DNA of 41,228 bases from Lachnospiraceae bacterium (GCA_016286555.1 JAEETA010000023.1:1-41228), one strand, 5' to 3'; counted from the stretch's first letter, positions 1 through 9,045 are shown. Numbers and translations: made by a program. The notes: generated by a model from the letters alone, not told the origin.

Positions 1-111
1 GGAATAGACCTTCTTCATAGCGGTCTTAACGCCGGAACGGATCGGCTTATTTCTCTCTGCATTTGCTCTGCTGATGAGAACTCTCTTCTTAGCGGATTTA
101 ATGTTAGCCAA
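1..111 (-). CDS. rpsT: 30S ribosomal protein S20, N-terminal part (runs off window)
   Basis: This is the first 37 codons of ribosomal protein S20, which binds 16S rRNA in the small subunit. The start MANIKSAKKR followed by a basic helix is characteristic of S20. The start codon is TTG at 111-109; a GGAGG sits seven bases upstream, and no ATG gives the conserved MANIKSAKKR start. The rest of the gene lies beyond position 1. It is divergent from lepA. Confidence 0.93.
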   Translation of the reverse strand, partial: MANIKSAKKRVLISRANAERNKPIRSGVKTAMKKVYS

Positions 112-190
112 AGTTTACACCTCCATCCTTACAAAATGGTTAGCCGCATGTACACCCGCCGACACGGAGCCGGTGCACACATACTCTATT

Positions 191-219
191 AATCTATACA
201 CTTTCCTTTGGGTTGTCAA
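191..219 (-). promoter_or_regulatory. Predicted promoter of rpsT
   Basis: On the minus strand a perfect TTGACA (219-214) is followed after 17 bases by TAGATT (196-191). It lies about 80 bases upstream of the rpsT start. Seen by motif only. Confidence 0.6.
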
Positions 220-282
220 GAGATTCTTTGCGGAAAAACGCAAAACTTCATGATTTTGCTTTCAGGTTCGGCGGTTTCATGT

Positions 283-288
283 TAAAAT
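283..288 (+). promoter_or_regulatory. Predicted extended -10 upstream of lepA
   Basis: TAAAAT is preceded by TGT, giving a TGn extended -10. No good -35 hexamer is visible at the normal distance. It would give a leader of roughly 90 bases before lepA. Confidence 0.4.
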
Positions 289-383
289 GTATATTTGTCG
301 AGCCCTGATAAAGGATCGTGAATGCCGCTTCGGTCGGCAGTTAGAAATGATAGCACAATAGCACAGAAACGGAAAGACTTTTT

Positions 384-2192
384 ATGGATCAGAGTAAAAT
401 CAGAAATTTTTGCATCGTGGCTCACATCGATCACGGTAAATCTACCCTTGCGGATCGGATCATCGAGAGCACGGGACTCCTTACCAGCCGTGAGATGCAG
501 GAGCAGGTGCTGGACAATATGGACCTGGAGCGGGAGAGAGGCATCACCATCAAGGCGCAGGCGGTCCGTACCATTTATAAGGCAAAGGACGGGGAGGAGT
601 ATGTTTTTAACCTCATCGACACTCCCGGTCATGTGGATTTTAACTATGAAGTGAGCCGCAGTCTGGCTGCCTGTGACGGCGCCATTCTGGTGGTGGACGC
701 AGCCCAGGGCATCGAGGCCCAGACCCTTGCCAATGTGTATCTGGCACTGGATCATGACCTGGATGTATTTCCCGTCATCAACAAGATCGACCTGCCCAGC
801 GCTGAGCCCCAGCGAGTTATCGACGAGATCGAGGACGTCATCGGCATCGAAGCCCAGGATGCTCCGCTGATCTCCGCAAAAAACGGCATCGGTATCGATG
901 AGGTGCTGGAGGCCATCGTGCACAAGATCCCCGCACCCAAGGGGGACCCCAATGCCCCTTTAAAGGCCCTGATCTTTGACTCTCTCTATGATTCCTATCG
1001 CGGCGTTATCGTATTTTGCCGCATTATGGAAGGCACCGTGCGCCGCGGAACGAAGATCCGCATGATGGCCACCGGCGCTGTGGAAGACGTGGTGGAGGTG
1101 GGCTACTTCGGCCCCGGCCAGATGATCCCCTGCGAGGAACTTTCCGCAGGCATGGTGGGCTACATCACCGCTTCCATCAAGAACCTGGGAGAGACCGCCG
1201 TAGGTGACACCGTTACCGAGGAAGAGCGGCCCTGTGCCGAGGCACTGCCCGGCTACAAAAAGGTCCAGTCCATGGTCTATTGCGGCATGTATCCCGCAGA
1301 CGGTGCAAAATACCCCGATCTGAGAGATGCGCTGGAAAAATTAAAGCTCAACGACGCTTCCCTGAACTATGAGCCCGAGACCTCCGTGGCCCTGGGCTTC
1401 GGCTTCCGCTGCGGATTCCTGGGACTGCTCCATCTGGAGATCATCCAGGAGCGTCTGGAGCGGGAATACAATCTGGATCTGGTGACCACCGCTCCCGGCG
1501 TTGTGTACCATGTCTATTGCACCAACGGCGAGACCATGAGCCTCACCAATCCTTCCAATCTCCCGGATCCCACCATGATCGATTACATGGAGGAACCCAT
1601 CGTCAACGCGGAGATCATGGTGACCAAGGATTTTGTGGGATCCATCATGGAACTCTGCCAGGAGCGTCGCGGAAAATACGTGAGCATGGAGTACATCGAG
1701 GCAGGCCGTGCGCTGTTAAAGTATGAGCTGCCCTTAAACGAGATCATCTATGATTTCTTTGACGCATTGAAATCCAGATCCCGGGGCTACGCTTCCTTTG
1801 ACTATGAGCTGAAAGGCTACGAGCGTTCCAGCCTGGTGAAGCTGGACATCCTCATCAACCACGAGGAAGTGGATGCCCTTTCCTTCATCGTTCATGCGGA
1901 TTCCGCTTACGAGCGAGGCCGCAGAATGTGCGAGCGCCTGAAGGAGGAGATCCCCAGACACCTCTTCGAGATCCCCATTCAGGCAGCGGTGGGCGGCAAG
2001 ATCATCGCCCGTGAAACTGTAAAGGCCATGCGTAAGGATGTGCTGGCAAAGTGCTACGGCGGTGATATCACCCGTAAGAAGAAGCTCCTGGAAAAGCAGA
2101 AGGAAGGTAAGAAGCGCATGCGTCAGATCGGCAACGTGGAGATCCCTCAGGCTGCCTTCATGAGCGTGCTGAAGCTGGACGAGGACAAGTGA
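384..2192 (+). CDS. lepA: Elongation factor 4 (LepA), ribosomal translocation GTPase
   Basis: LepA is a translational GTPase that binds the ribosome and affects elongation and initiation under stress. The G1 motif AHIDHGKST is at residues 13-21, and DTPGH and NKID follow at about 79 and 133. At the C-terminal end is the LepA-specific lysine- and arginine-rich tail. The length of 602 residues is typical for the family (about 600). The ATG start is preceded by a modest GGAAAG. Its last bases overlap the start of hemW, so the two are probably cotranscribed; rpsT-lepA-hemW neighbourhoods are common in Firmicutes. Confidence 0.97.
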   Translation: MDQSKIRNFCIVAHIDHGKSTLADRIIESTGLLTSREMQEQVLDNMDLERERGITIKAQAVRTIYKAKDGEEYVFNLIDTPGHVDFNYEVSRSLAACDGAILVVDAAQGIEAQTLANVYLALDHDLDVFPVINKIDLPSAEPQRVIDEIEDVIGIEAQDAPLISAKNGIGIDEVLEAIVHKIPAPKGDPNAPLKALIFDSLYDSYRGVIVFCRIMEGTVRRGTKIRMMATGAVEDVVEVGYFGPGQMIPCEELSAGMVGYITASIKNLGETAVGDTVTEEERPCAEALPGYKKVQSMVYCGMYPADGAKYPDLRDALEKLKLNDASLNYEPETSVALGFGFRCGFLGLLHLEIIQERLEREYNLDLVTTAPGVVYHVYCTNGETMSLTNPSNLPDPTMIDYMEEPIVNAEIMVTKDFVGSIMELCQERRGKYVSMEYIEAGRALLKYELPLNEIIYDFFDALKSRSRGYASFDYELKGYERSSLVKLDILINHEEVDALSFIVHADSAYERGRRMCERLKEEIPRHLFEIPIQAAVGGKIIARETVKAMRKDVLAKCYGGDITRKKKLLEKQKEGKKRMRQIGNVEIPQAAFMSVLKLDEDK

Positions 2193-3361
2193 TCGCAGTG
2201 AAGAACGATCAGGAAAAAAACAAATCTATAGAACTGTATTTTCATATTCCCTTTTGCGTGCGGAAATGCCTGTATTGTGACTTCCTGTCCTTCGGGGACG
2301 GGAGGTTCCGGCAGGATTATCTCAAAGCTCTTGCGCAGGAGACGGAAATGCATGCGGAGGAGTGCCGGGAAATGACGGTCTCCTCCGTTTTTTTCGGCGG
2401 AGGTACGCCATCGATCTTAGAGCCCGCGGAATTGGAGCCGGTCTTCGGGGCGCTGCGGCGCAGCTACCGTCTGGCAGAGGATTGCGAGATCACGGTGGAA
2501 TGCAATCCCGGTACCGTCACGAAGGAAAAACTGGATTTTTACCGGAAAATGGGGGTAAACCGCCTGAGCATTGGCCTGCAATCCGCTAGGGACGAGGAGC
2601 TGCGGCGCATCGGCAGGATCCACACGAGACGGCAGTTTCTGGAGACCTGGGAAGCGGCGGCTGCGGCGGGCTTTACCAATTGTAATCTGGACATTATGAG
2701 CGCTCTGCCGGGACAGTCCATGGAGGATTACCGGGAAACCCTGGATTTTCTGGTCTCCCTGGATCCGGCACCGAAGCACGTATCAGCCTATAGTCTGATC
2801 CTGGAGGAGGGCACGCCTCTGGAAAAAATGGTGCGGGAGGGCACCCTGACCCTGCCGGGAGAGGATGCGGACCGGGCCATGTACGAGGAGACGGGGAAAG
2901 CCCTTCGGAACATGGGCCTGGAGCGGTATGAAGTGTCCAATTATGCGGTGCCCGGGTATGAGTGCAGGCACAATCTGGGCTACTGGACGGGAGTGCCTTA
3001 CCTGGGCCTGGGCCTGGGAGCGTCATCGTATTTTGGTGGCTGCAGGTATAAGCACACGGACAAAATGGAAGCGTATCTGGCGGATCCCGCCGGAACCCGT
3101 CTGGAAGAACAGATCCTGTCCGAGGCGGACCGGATGAGCGAGCGGATGATCCTGGGCTTGCGGCTGATCCGGGGGATTTGCGCAGAAGATTTTGCGGAAG
3201 AGTTCGGAAGGACGCTGAAGGAGGCCTACGGGGAGATCATCGAACGGCATACCCGGGAGGGATTGCTGACCACCGAAAAGGACGAAAATGGCCGCAGTTT
3301 CCTGCGTTTTACGGAGAAAGGCCTTGATCTGGAGAATTACGTCCTCTCGGATTTTGTCTGA
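2189..3361 (+). CDS. hemW: HemW-like radical SAM protein (heme chaperone family)
   Basis: HemW is related to oxygen-independent coproporphyrinogen III oxidase (HemN), but the family is now regarded as heme-binding chaperones. The radical SAM motif CxxxCxxC is at Cys23, Cys27 and Cys30. The HNxxYW motif typical of HemW follows near residue 255, and a C-terminal HemN-type domain with a winged-helix region ends the protein. The 390-residue length fits. The start is GTG at 2189, overlapping the lepA stop by four bases, with GAGGA just upstream; a second GTG at 2198 is nearly as good. Older annotation may call it hemN, but it is more like HemW because the protein is short. Confidence 0.9.
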   Translation: MIAVKNDQEKNKSIELYFHIPFCVRKCLYCDFLSFGDGRFRQDYLKALAQETEMHAEECREMTVSSVFFGGGTPSILEPAELEPVFGALRRSYRLAEDCEITVECNPGTVTKEKLDFYRKMGVNRLSIGLQSARDEELRRIGRIHTRRQFLETWEAAAAAGFTNCNLDIMSALPGQSMEDYRETLDFLVSLDPAPKHVSAYSLILEEGTPLEKMVREGTLTLPGEDADRAMYEETGKALRNMGLERYEVSNYAVPGYECRHNLGYWTGVPYLGLGLGASSYFGGCRYKHTDKMEAYLADPAGTRLEEQILSEADRMSERMILGLRLIRGICAEDFAEEFGRTLKEAYGEIIERHTREGLLTTEKDENGRSFLRFTEKGLDLENYVLSDFV

Positions 3362-3397
3362 ACCCTCTCAAGTTTTTCCGATTTTTTTAGATTTTGT

Positions 3398-3426
3398 TTG
3401 TGATTTTTTGTCAATTCCTTTATAAT
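3398..3426 (+). promoter_or_regulatory. Predicted promoter of the HD/pilT pair
   Basis: TTGTGA (3398-3403), a spacer of 17 bases, and a perfect TATAAT (3421-3426) lie in an AT-rich stretch 38 bases before the HD-domain gene. No terminator is obvious after hemW. Confidence 0.65.
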
Positions 3427-3463
3427 AAATTTTGGAATTTTTTGTAATGCAAGAGGGGTCGCC

Positions 3464-4576
3464 ATGCAATTTGTCAAATGGGAAGATTTGAAAGAGGGTA
3501 TGAGGCTGGCCAGACCGATCTACAGCAAGTCGGGCGTGCTTTTGTTTGAGCGTAATTCCAAGCTCACCAAGGGTGCCATCGACAGCGTGAAGAACTTCGG
3601 TCTCCTTGGCATCTACATTCTGGAGCCTGCAGAACCGCTTCCGCCCATGTCCGAGGAGGATATGGAGTTCGAGCGTTTCGAGATCAAGATGGTCTCCACG
3701 CTGCAGGATGAGATGGAGCGTATCATCTCCACGAAGCGCTACAAGAACCTGCCCACCATCGCCAGCCAGATCCTGCGGGCTTACGGCCATCTGGAGGACA
3801 AGGTCACAATCTATCAGAATCTGCGGAGCCGGGACGATTTCGTCTGCAGGCATATGTTTAACACCGCGATCCTCTGCGCCATGATCACCCATCGTATGAA
3901 CGTGGCACTGGATGAGCAGCTCACCACCGTCAATGCGGCGCTGCTCCACGACATCGGCAAGATCAATTCCGACAATCCCGTCGTTTACGGACGGAAGCCG
4001 GAGGCGGGAGATGAGGAAGCGTACTACAAGCTCATGTTCGACGGGCTGGATCTCATCGAACAGGCATTTTCCGGAGAGGGCCCCGCGCTGAAGCGCATCT
4101 GCACCCAGGCCCTGCGGAACCGCATCGACTATAGCAACGGTGTGGATATCAAATCGAGAAAGACCACCCTCGGAGCCAAGGTTCTGATCGTGGCAAATAA
4201 ATATGACGAGATGACGGGAATGAGCCTCAGCGGTGAGAGCGAGTCCGAGCTTGCCTGCATCAAGCATTTCATGGATCATCCCGACCTGTACGATAAGGAC
4301 GTGGTACAGGCGCTTATCGATTCCATCCGAATCCTCTTTACCGGGGTCAGCGTGATCCTGAATACAGGGGAGAAAGCCCTGATCCTCTCGGAGAACACGG
4401 AGAACATCTTAAAGCCCACCGTGCTCTGCTTCCGGGATGACAAGGTACTGGACCTTTCGCTTTACGCCTACAGTGACATGTGGGTGAAAGATATCATGAA
4501 GACCCTGGACAATCGGTACATCATGAATGTAGATTCAAACAAAAAAACCGGAGAAGGAGAAACGAACAATGCTTGA
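3464..4576 (+). CDS. HD domain protein, degenerate HD-GYP type
   Basis: The protein of 370 residues carries a central HD domain: a first histidine at His130 and the HDIGK motif with His162 and Asp163. The N-terminal 60 residues resemble the small beta-rich domain often found before HD-GYP domains. In HD-GYP phosphodiesterases, which hydrolyse cyclic di-GMP, HDIGK is followed by HHE and GYP motifs. Here those regions read ALRNRIDYSNG and lack both, although a VANKYDEMT segment near residue 240 matches the family's VADxYDALT position. It may therefore be a metal-binding HD protein with another substrate, or a nucleotide sensor. The ATG follows GAGGGG by five bases. The gene overlaps pilT by eight bases, so translation is probably coupled. 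Confidence 0.75.
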   Translation: MQFVKWEDLKEGMRLARPIYSKSGVLLFERNSKLTKGAIDSVKNFGLLGIYILEPAEPLPPMSEEDMEFERFEIKMVSTLQDEMERIISTKRYKNLPTIASQILRAYGHLEDKVTIYQNLRSRDDFVCRHMFNTAILCAMITHRMNVALDEQLTTVNAALLHDIGKINSDNPVVYGRKPEAGDEEAYYKLMFDGLDLIEQAFSGEGPALKRICTQALRNRIDYSNGVDIKSRKTTLGAKVLIVANKYDEMTGMSLSGESESELACIKHFMDHPDLYDKDVVQALIDSIRILFTGVSVILNTGEKALILSENTENILKPTVLCFRDDKVLDLSLYAYSDMWVKDIMKTLDNRYIMNVDSNKKTGEGETNNA

Positions 4577-5624
4577 TATCGAAGAAGTCCTTAGAAAAGC
4601 AAAAGATGCCGGCGCCAGCGATGTGCATATCACCGTTGGAATCCCTCCCAAAATGCGTGTCAACGGCAATCTGATCACCATGGAAGAGTATCAGAGAATG
4701 ATGCCTGCAGATACGCTGGATGTTGTGATGCATATCACCACCGATACACAGCGTGCCCGTTTTGAGGAGCGTGGAGAGTACGATATGTCCTTCTCCATTC
4801 CCAACCTGGGACGTTATCGTGTGAACATCTTCAAGCAGAGAGGTTCCGCTGCCATGGCCTTCCGTTTGGTGGGCACGGTGGTTCCCCCTCCGGAGAAGCT
4901 GGGTGTGCCCAGTTCCGTTGTAGACCTCTACAACCGCAAGCGTGGTCTGGTACTGGTCACCGGTCCTACCGGTTCCGGTAAGTCCACCACCCTGGCAGCC
5001 ATCATCGACAAAATCAACAACTCCCGTGATGCACACGTCATCACCCTGGAGGATCCTATCGAGTACCTGCATCAGCACAAAATGTCCATGGTCAACCAGC
5101 GTGAGATCGGACTGGATTCCGACAACTACGCAAACGCACTTCGTGCGGCCCTCCGTGAGGACCCCGATGTCATCCTCGTGGGTGAGATGCGTGACTTCGA
5201 GACCATCAGCGTCGCCATCACCGCAGCAGAGACCGGACACCTTGTCCTGTCCACCCTGCACACCATCGGTGCAGCCAGCACCGTGGACCGTGTCATCGAC
5301 GTATTCCCGCCTCACCAGCAGCAGCAGATCCGTGTCCAGCTGGCAAACGTGCTGGAGGCTGTCATTTCTCAGCAGCTGATCCCTACCATGGACGGCAGAG
5401 GTCGTGTGGCTGCATTCGAGGTCATGCACGCAAATCACGCTGTGCGTAACCTGATCCGTGAGGGTAAGTCTCACCAGCTCCAGAGCGTCATGCAGACCAA
5501 CCGTAAGATGGGCATGATCACAATGGACGAGGCAATCCTTCAGCTGTACTTCGACGGCACCATCGATCGTGAGCAGGCCATCAACTTCGCTCAGGATCCC
5601 GACGGCATGATGCTGAAGATCTGA
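4569..5624 (+). CDS. pilT: PilT-type ATPase (type IV pilus retraction family)
   Basis: The 351-residue protein is a PilT/GspE-family hexameric ATPase. In known systems PilT powers retraction of type IV pili for twitching and DNA uptake. The Walker A motif GPTGSGKS is at residues 132-139; the Asp box (LEDPIEYLH), Walker B (DVILVGEMRD) and His box (AETGHLVLSTLHT) follow in order. The C-terminal NLIREGK matches the PilT signature AIRNLIRE. No other pilus gene (pilB, pilC, pilD, pilin) is in the window. Its only partner is the overlapping HD-domain gene upstream. A strong terminator follows. The family is certain; the cellular role here is not. Confidence 0.93.
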   Translation: MLDIEEVLRKAKDAGASDVHITVGIPPKMRVNGNLITMEEYQRMMPADTLDVVMHITTDTQRARFEERGEYDMSFSIPNLGRYRVNIFKQRGSAAMAFRLVGTVVPPPEKLGVPSSVVDLYNRKRGLVLVTGPTGSGKSTTLAAIIDKINNSRDAHVITLEDPIEYLHQHKMSMVNQREIGLDSDNYANALRAALREDPDVILVGEMRDFETISVAITAAETGHLVLSTLHTIGAASTVDRVIDVFPPHQQQQIRVQLANVLEAVISQQLIPTMDGRGRVAAFEVMHANHAVRNLIREGKSHQLQSVMQTNRKMGMITMDEAILQLYFDGTIDREQAINFAQDPDGMMLKI

Positions 5625-5645
5625 TCTGTCTACAGGCAAAATAAG

Positions 5646-5680
5646 ACAGGCAGTCCGATATTCCGGGCTGCCTGTTTTTT
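5646..5680 (+). terminator. Rho-independent terminator after pilT
   Basis: A 12-base-pair stem (5646-5657 with 5664-5675, one G-U pair) closes a six-base loop and is followed by a run of T. It ends the HD/pilT unit. Confidence 0.9.
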
Positions 5681-5714
5681 GTGTCGTTTTTCATTTAAAG
5701 AATCACGGGAACGC

Positions 5715-5891
5715 TTATTGTTTGTTTCCCTCTTCCTGACCGGGAATGATCTCATCGATCAGACCGTCGGAATGTTTGCGAATCTCCTGATTCAATTCCC
5801 GTACTTCTTCGATTGTCTGACATTTATCGGTTGCTGTGGTGATAAGCCAAGTGATAAATTGCAATTGCTTATTTGTCATTTCTTCTACCAT
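5715..5891 (-). CDS. Small protein of 58 residues, unknown function
   Basis: A short reading frame on the minus strand starts at ATG 5891-5889 and stops at TAA 5717-5715. A good ribosome site (AGAGGAG) lies five bases upstream of the ATG, and an extended -10 element lies about 100 bases upstream. The product begins MVEEMTNKQLQFITWLI and is mostly helical in composition, with a charged C-terminal half (TIEEVRELNQEIRKH) and one cysteine. An internal ATG at the fifth codon could also be used. I do not recognise the family with confidence; similar short helical proteins are common in Lachnospiraceae genomes. The codon use and the RBS support it as real. Confidence 0.6.
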   Translation of the reverse strand: MVEEMTNKQLQFITWLITTATDKCQTIEEVRELNQEIRKHSDGLIDEIIPGQEEGNKQ

Positions 5892-5936
5892 ACCCGCTCC
5901 TCTCCGGGCCCTTTCTCATTGTTTGGCTGAATTCTG

Positions 5937-5960
5937 AGAGGGCCGCTGAAAGGACCCTCT
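5937..5960 (-). repeat. Stem-loop in the leader of the small gene
   Basis: AGAGGGTCC on the minus strand pairs with GGCCCTCT with one bulge. It lies in the predicted 5' leader of the 58-residue gene. There is no T-run in the minus direction, so it is not a standard terminator. Confidence 0.4.
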
Positions 5961-5971
5961 TTGACCGTGAG

Positions 5972-5998
5972 AATCCTTTTCTGATAAGGATTATATCA
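5972..5998 (-). promoter_or_regulatory. Promoter with overlapping inverted repeat upstream of the small gene
   Basis: On the minus strand TATAAT (5995-5990) is preceded by TG one base away, an extended -10. The inverted repeat AATCCTT-N7-AAGGATT (5972-5992) overlaps the -10, a position typical of an operator. No strong -35 is seen. Confidence 0.5.
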
Positions 5999-6027
5999 TG
6001 GTTTTTCTGTCTGTGGAACCGATGCAT

Positions 6028-7560
6028 TTACCCCTTCCAGTAGGAAAGGTCTGGGCGATAATAGATGGCTTCCAGGAGATGATTCCGTTCGATGGAGGCA
6101 CTTCCCTCCAGATCCGCAATGGTCCTGGCTACCCGCAGGACTCTGTGATAGCTACGGGCGCTGAGCCCGATCTTGTCATAGACGCTTTCCAGATAGGCAT
6201 GCTCCTGCGGGCTCAGGGCGCAGAAACGCTCGATCTCCTTTGGAGACAGGTCTGAATTAAACCTCACTTGCGTCCCTGCGTACCGCTCCCGTTGCATGGC
6301 TCTGGCTTTTTCCACCGCAGCCCGCATCTCCGCGGAGGAGAGGCCTTCCGCAGGCTTTCGCATGTCCTTCAGATCCACCCCTTTTAACTCCACACACAGA
6401 TCGATCCGGTCCAGGATGGGACCGGAGACTCTGCCCAGGTAATGCCTGATCTGGGTCTCTGAGCACCTGCATTTGTTTCTGTCCGGATAGTAGCCGCAGG
6501 GACAGGGATTCATGGCGCAGATCAGCAGAAAATCCGCAGGATAGGTGATGTTGTAACGTGCCCTTGCAATGTGGATCAGATGATCCTCCAGGGGCTGCCG
6601 CAGACTGTCCAGTGTATTTTTCTGGAATTCCGGCAGCTCGTCCAGAAAGAGGACGGAGCGGTGGGCCAGGGAAATGGCCCCGGGTCTGGGAGAGACGCCG
6701 CCGCCGATGAGGGCGGGAAGGGAGAGGGAGTGATGGGGCGCCTGAAAGGTGCGTTTTCGGATCAGCGGAACCCCTGGGGGCAGGAGTCCTGCCACGGAAT
6801 GCACCGAAGTCACTTCCAGACTTTCCTCCAGTGTCAGGGGTGGAAGGATACCCGGAATCCGTTTGGCAATCATGGACTTCCCTGCTCCCGGCGGTCCTGT
6901 TAGGAGGAGGCTGTGGAATCCCGCCGCGGAGATCATGGCCGCCCGTTTTGCATTTTCCTGGCCGCAGACTTCGGAAAAATCAGGGACGGAAGATTCCTCA
7001 CAGGCTTCCTGTACAGAGACCGGAGCCGCCACAGGCAGCGCTTCCTCCTCGCCGGTCTGAAGATATTCCAGGACCTGACGGATGTGATCTGCGGAACGGA
7101 TCCGGATCCCCGGTACCACTGCCGCTTCCCGCTCGTTGGCCCGGGGGACGATGCAGGTGTGGATCCCCAGGTCCCGTGCCTTTCGCACAATGGGAAGTAC
7201 GCCGCGGACGGACTTGACCTCGCCTCCCAGCCCCAGCTCTCCCAGGAAGAGGGTACCTTCCGTGCGCTCGGTTGGGAAGAAGGAGAGGCAGCTTAAGATT
7301 CCGATCAAAATGGGCAGATCATAGGCAGTGCCGTCCTTGTGAATGTCGGCAGGAGAGAGGTTCACCGTGATCCTGGAAGCGGGGAGATCCAACCCGCAGT
7401 TTTTCATGGCGGCCTGGATCCGGTCCTTGCTTTCACGGACTTCCTGACATAAACTGCCTACCATGGTAAAGCTGGGAAGGCCCGAGGAAATGTCCACTTC
7501 CACGCGAACCGGCAGTGCTTCGACGCCCAGCAGGGCGGATGTTTGGATCGAACTGTACAT
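6028..7560 (-). CDS. comM: ComM/YifB-like AAA+ ATPase (Mg-chelatase-like)
   Basis: The 510-residue protein belongs to the YifB/ComM family. In Gram-negative bacteria ComM is a hexameric helicase that promotes branch migration during transformation. An N-terminal Lon-protease-like substrate domain (residues 1-170) precedes the Mg-chelatase AAA+ domain: Walker A GPPGAGKS at 222-229 and Walker B VLFLDELPEF near 310. The cysteine-rich segment NPCPCGYYPDRNKCRC is typical of the family. The ATG is preceded by AAGGA. It starts 17 bases after the dprA stop, so the pair is probably one transcript with a shared role in DNA uptake and recombination. Confidence 0.94.
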   Translation of the reverse strand: MYSSIQTSALLGVEALPVRVEVDISSGLPSFTMVGSLCQEVRESKDRIQAAMKNCGLDLPASRITVNLSPADIHKDGTAYDLPILIGILSCLSFFPTERTEGTLFLGELGLGGEVKSVRGVLPIVRKARDLGIHTCIVPRANEREAAVVPGIRIRSADHIRQVLEYLQTGEEEALPVAAPVSVQEACEESSVPDFSEVCGQENAKRAAMISAAGFHSLLLTGPPGAGKSMIAKRIPGILPPLTLEESLEVTSVHSVAGLLPPGVPLIRKRTFQAPHHSLSLPALIGGGVSPRPGAISLAHRSVLFLDELPEFQKNTLDSLRQPLEDHLIHIARARYNITYPADFLLICAMNPCPCGYYPDRNKCRCSETQIRHYLGRVSGPILDRIDLCVELKGVDLKDMRKPAEGLSSAEMRAAVEKARAMQRERYAGTQVRFNSDLSPKEIERFCALSPQEHAYLESVYDKIGLSARSYHRVLRVARTIADLEGSASIERNHLLEAIYYRPDLSYWKG

Positions 7561-7577
7561 AAATTTTCCTTCTTGAA

Positions 7578-8735
7578 TTATGATTTGCGAAATGTGTTTT
7601 GAGATACCTGTGTGGCGGTGCCCTCCAGGAGGAGACTCATAAGGCTAAGACGAATGGTCTCTGTGGGAAGAGGCGTGCCGGATTTTTCCAGGCGCTGCGC
7701 CAGTTCCTCCGGTGTTTGGGGAGTAAAGTCCAGAGCGGAAAAAATGACATGAAGGTCAGTTCCTTTCGGGTAGGGATTTGCAGACTCCCTGCCGGAGAAG
7801 CTTTTCCGGCGGCGGGATTTTTCGTCGTCAATCCGACCTTCGGTATACTCTAATAATTCCCGGATCAGGATCTCCGGGGAGAGGTACACCTGTGCGCCTT
7901 GCCCCAGAAGCCCGTTGCAGCCGTCGCTAAGGCGGTCCGTGATGCGCCCGGGAACGGCGTAGATCTCCCGTCCCTGCTCCAGCGCCATATCCACGGTGAT
8001 GAGAGTGCCGCTTTGCTGTCTGGCTTCCACCACCACCAGGAAATCACAGAGTCCACTGACGATGCGGTTCCGGGGCGGAAAATGGCCTGCCACCGCAGGG
8101 GTTCCGGGCCCGTAGGTGGAGAGGATCCCGCCCCTTTCCCGCAGGGCTTCGTAGAGCCTTCGGTTGGAACGGGGATAACAGACATCTGCCCCGGATCCCA
8201 GGACGGCGCAGGAGTAGCCTCCCGCATCCACGGCAGCCATCTGCGCCAGGCCGTCCACTCCCACCGCCATGCCGCTGATGACACTGATCCCGGCTGCGCC
8301 CAGAGCAGAACCCAGTTCCTTTGCAACTTCCGTTCCGTAGGCAGAACATCCTCTGGCACCGATGACAGCTACGGAGGGACGGTCCGCCGGAGGCAGATTT
8401 CCCAGCAAAAAGAGACCGAAGGTGGGATCGGGGATGTTCAGGAGCCGTTCCGGATAGTCCGGATCCCCCGGCAGGAGAAAGCGCATTCCGGTGCGCTCCA
8501 TTTGTTCCTCCAGTGCCTCCGGGCGGACCTTTTCCTTTTGGGTCAGCAGCGTGTGATAGGTTTTGGCGGGGAGCACTTCCCTTCGTGATTCCGTTTCATG
8601 GTAGATGGCGGTACAGCTCCCGTATTCCGCCAGCAGCCTGTAAACGGTGGCGCTGCCGATCCAGGGAACGGAGCAGAGCCAGAGGGCGCAGAGACGCTCC
8701 TCCCGGGATATTTCGTTTTCATACAGAGTAAACAT
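7578..8735 (-). CDS. dprA: DNA processing protein DprA
   Basis: DprA binds incoming single-stranded DNA and loads RecA during natural transformation. The 385-codon frame contains the Rossmann-like core: IGARGCSAYG, then ISGMAVGVDGLA, the FPPRNRIVSGL motif and the SGTLITVDMALEQGR segment. It ends in a short winged-helix region. I chose the ATG at 8735 (MFTLYENE), preceded by GGAAAG; the frame stays open 55 codons further upstream, but that part is arginine- and cysteine-rich and unlike the family. It is followed closely by comM. In many clostridia dprA sits next to topA; here topA is about 6.6 kb away and in the opposite direction. Confidence 0.94.
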   Translation of the reverse strand: MFTLYENEISREERLCALWLCSVPWIGSATVYRLLAEYGSCTAIYHETESRREVLPAKTYHTLLTQKEKVRPEALEEQMERTGMRFLLPGDPDYPERLLNIPDPTFGLFLLGNLPPADRPSVAVIGARGCSAYGTEVAKELGSALGAAGISVISGMAVGVDGLAQMAAVDAGGYSCAVLGSGADVCYPRSNRRLYEALRERGGILSTYGPGTPAVAGHFPPRNRIVSGLCDFLVVVEARQQSGTLITVDMALEQGREIYAVPGRITDRLSDGCNGLLGQGAQVYLSPEILIRELLEYTEGRIDDEKSRRRKSFSGRESANPYPKGTDLHVIFSALDFTPQTPEELAQRLEKSGTPLPTETIRLSLMSLLLEGTATQVSQNTFRKS

Positions 8736-8909
8736 AGAACCGACTTTCCGCCCATCTGATTTATGGGCATTTTTCTTTCCGTTCCGTGGGGGGCACACTG
8801 ACGGATCTGCCTGACGCAGGCATAAAGGTGTGCATCTCCGGCGACTGCTTCGCTCCGAACGAATCTCGTTGGGGGATCGGGAGAAGAGGATCTCCCGCAT
8901 CGATGGTTC

Positions 8910-8939
8910 TATCTAAAAACGGCACCTTCCAAAAGTCAA
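8910..8939 (-). promoter_or_regulatory. Possible promoter of dprA-comM
   Basis: On the minus strand TTGACT (8939-8934) is followed after 18 bases by TAGATA (8915-8910). The -35 is good but the -10 is weak. It implies a leader of about 170 bases before dprA. Confidence 0.35.
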
Positions 8940-9036
8940 CCATGAAAGATGCACAATTTTTTATCCCGAAACTTTGTTCGAATTTCCGATTTTTCACAAT
9001 AACTAGTGGTGTCTAATGCTATTGCCCATCAAGATG

Positions 9037-9045
9037 TGGTAGAAT
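9037..9045 (+). promoter_or_regulatory. Predicted extended -10 of ispG
   Basis: TGG immediately before TAGAAT forms an extended -10, about 40 bases before the ispG start. The -35 region is poor. Confidence 0.45.

Noticed and set aside
5679-5930. 83-codon plus-strand frame after pilT
   Set aside because: Lies after the terminator, has no ribosome site, and is antisense to the better-supported 58-residue gene.
8736-8900. N-terminal extension of DprA by 55 residues
   Set aside because: Composition unlike the family; the ATG at 8735 has a ribosome site and gives the expected length.
8761-9016. Two overlapping short open frames between dprA and ispG
   Set aside because: They have no ribosome site or recognisable composition, and each is the mirror of the other.
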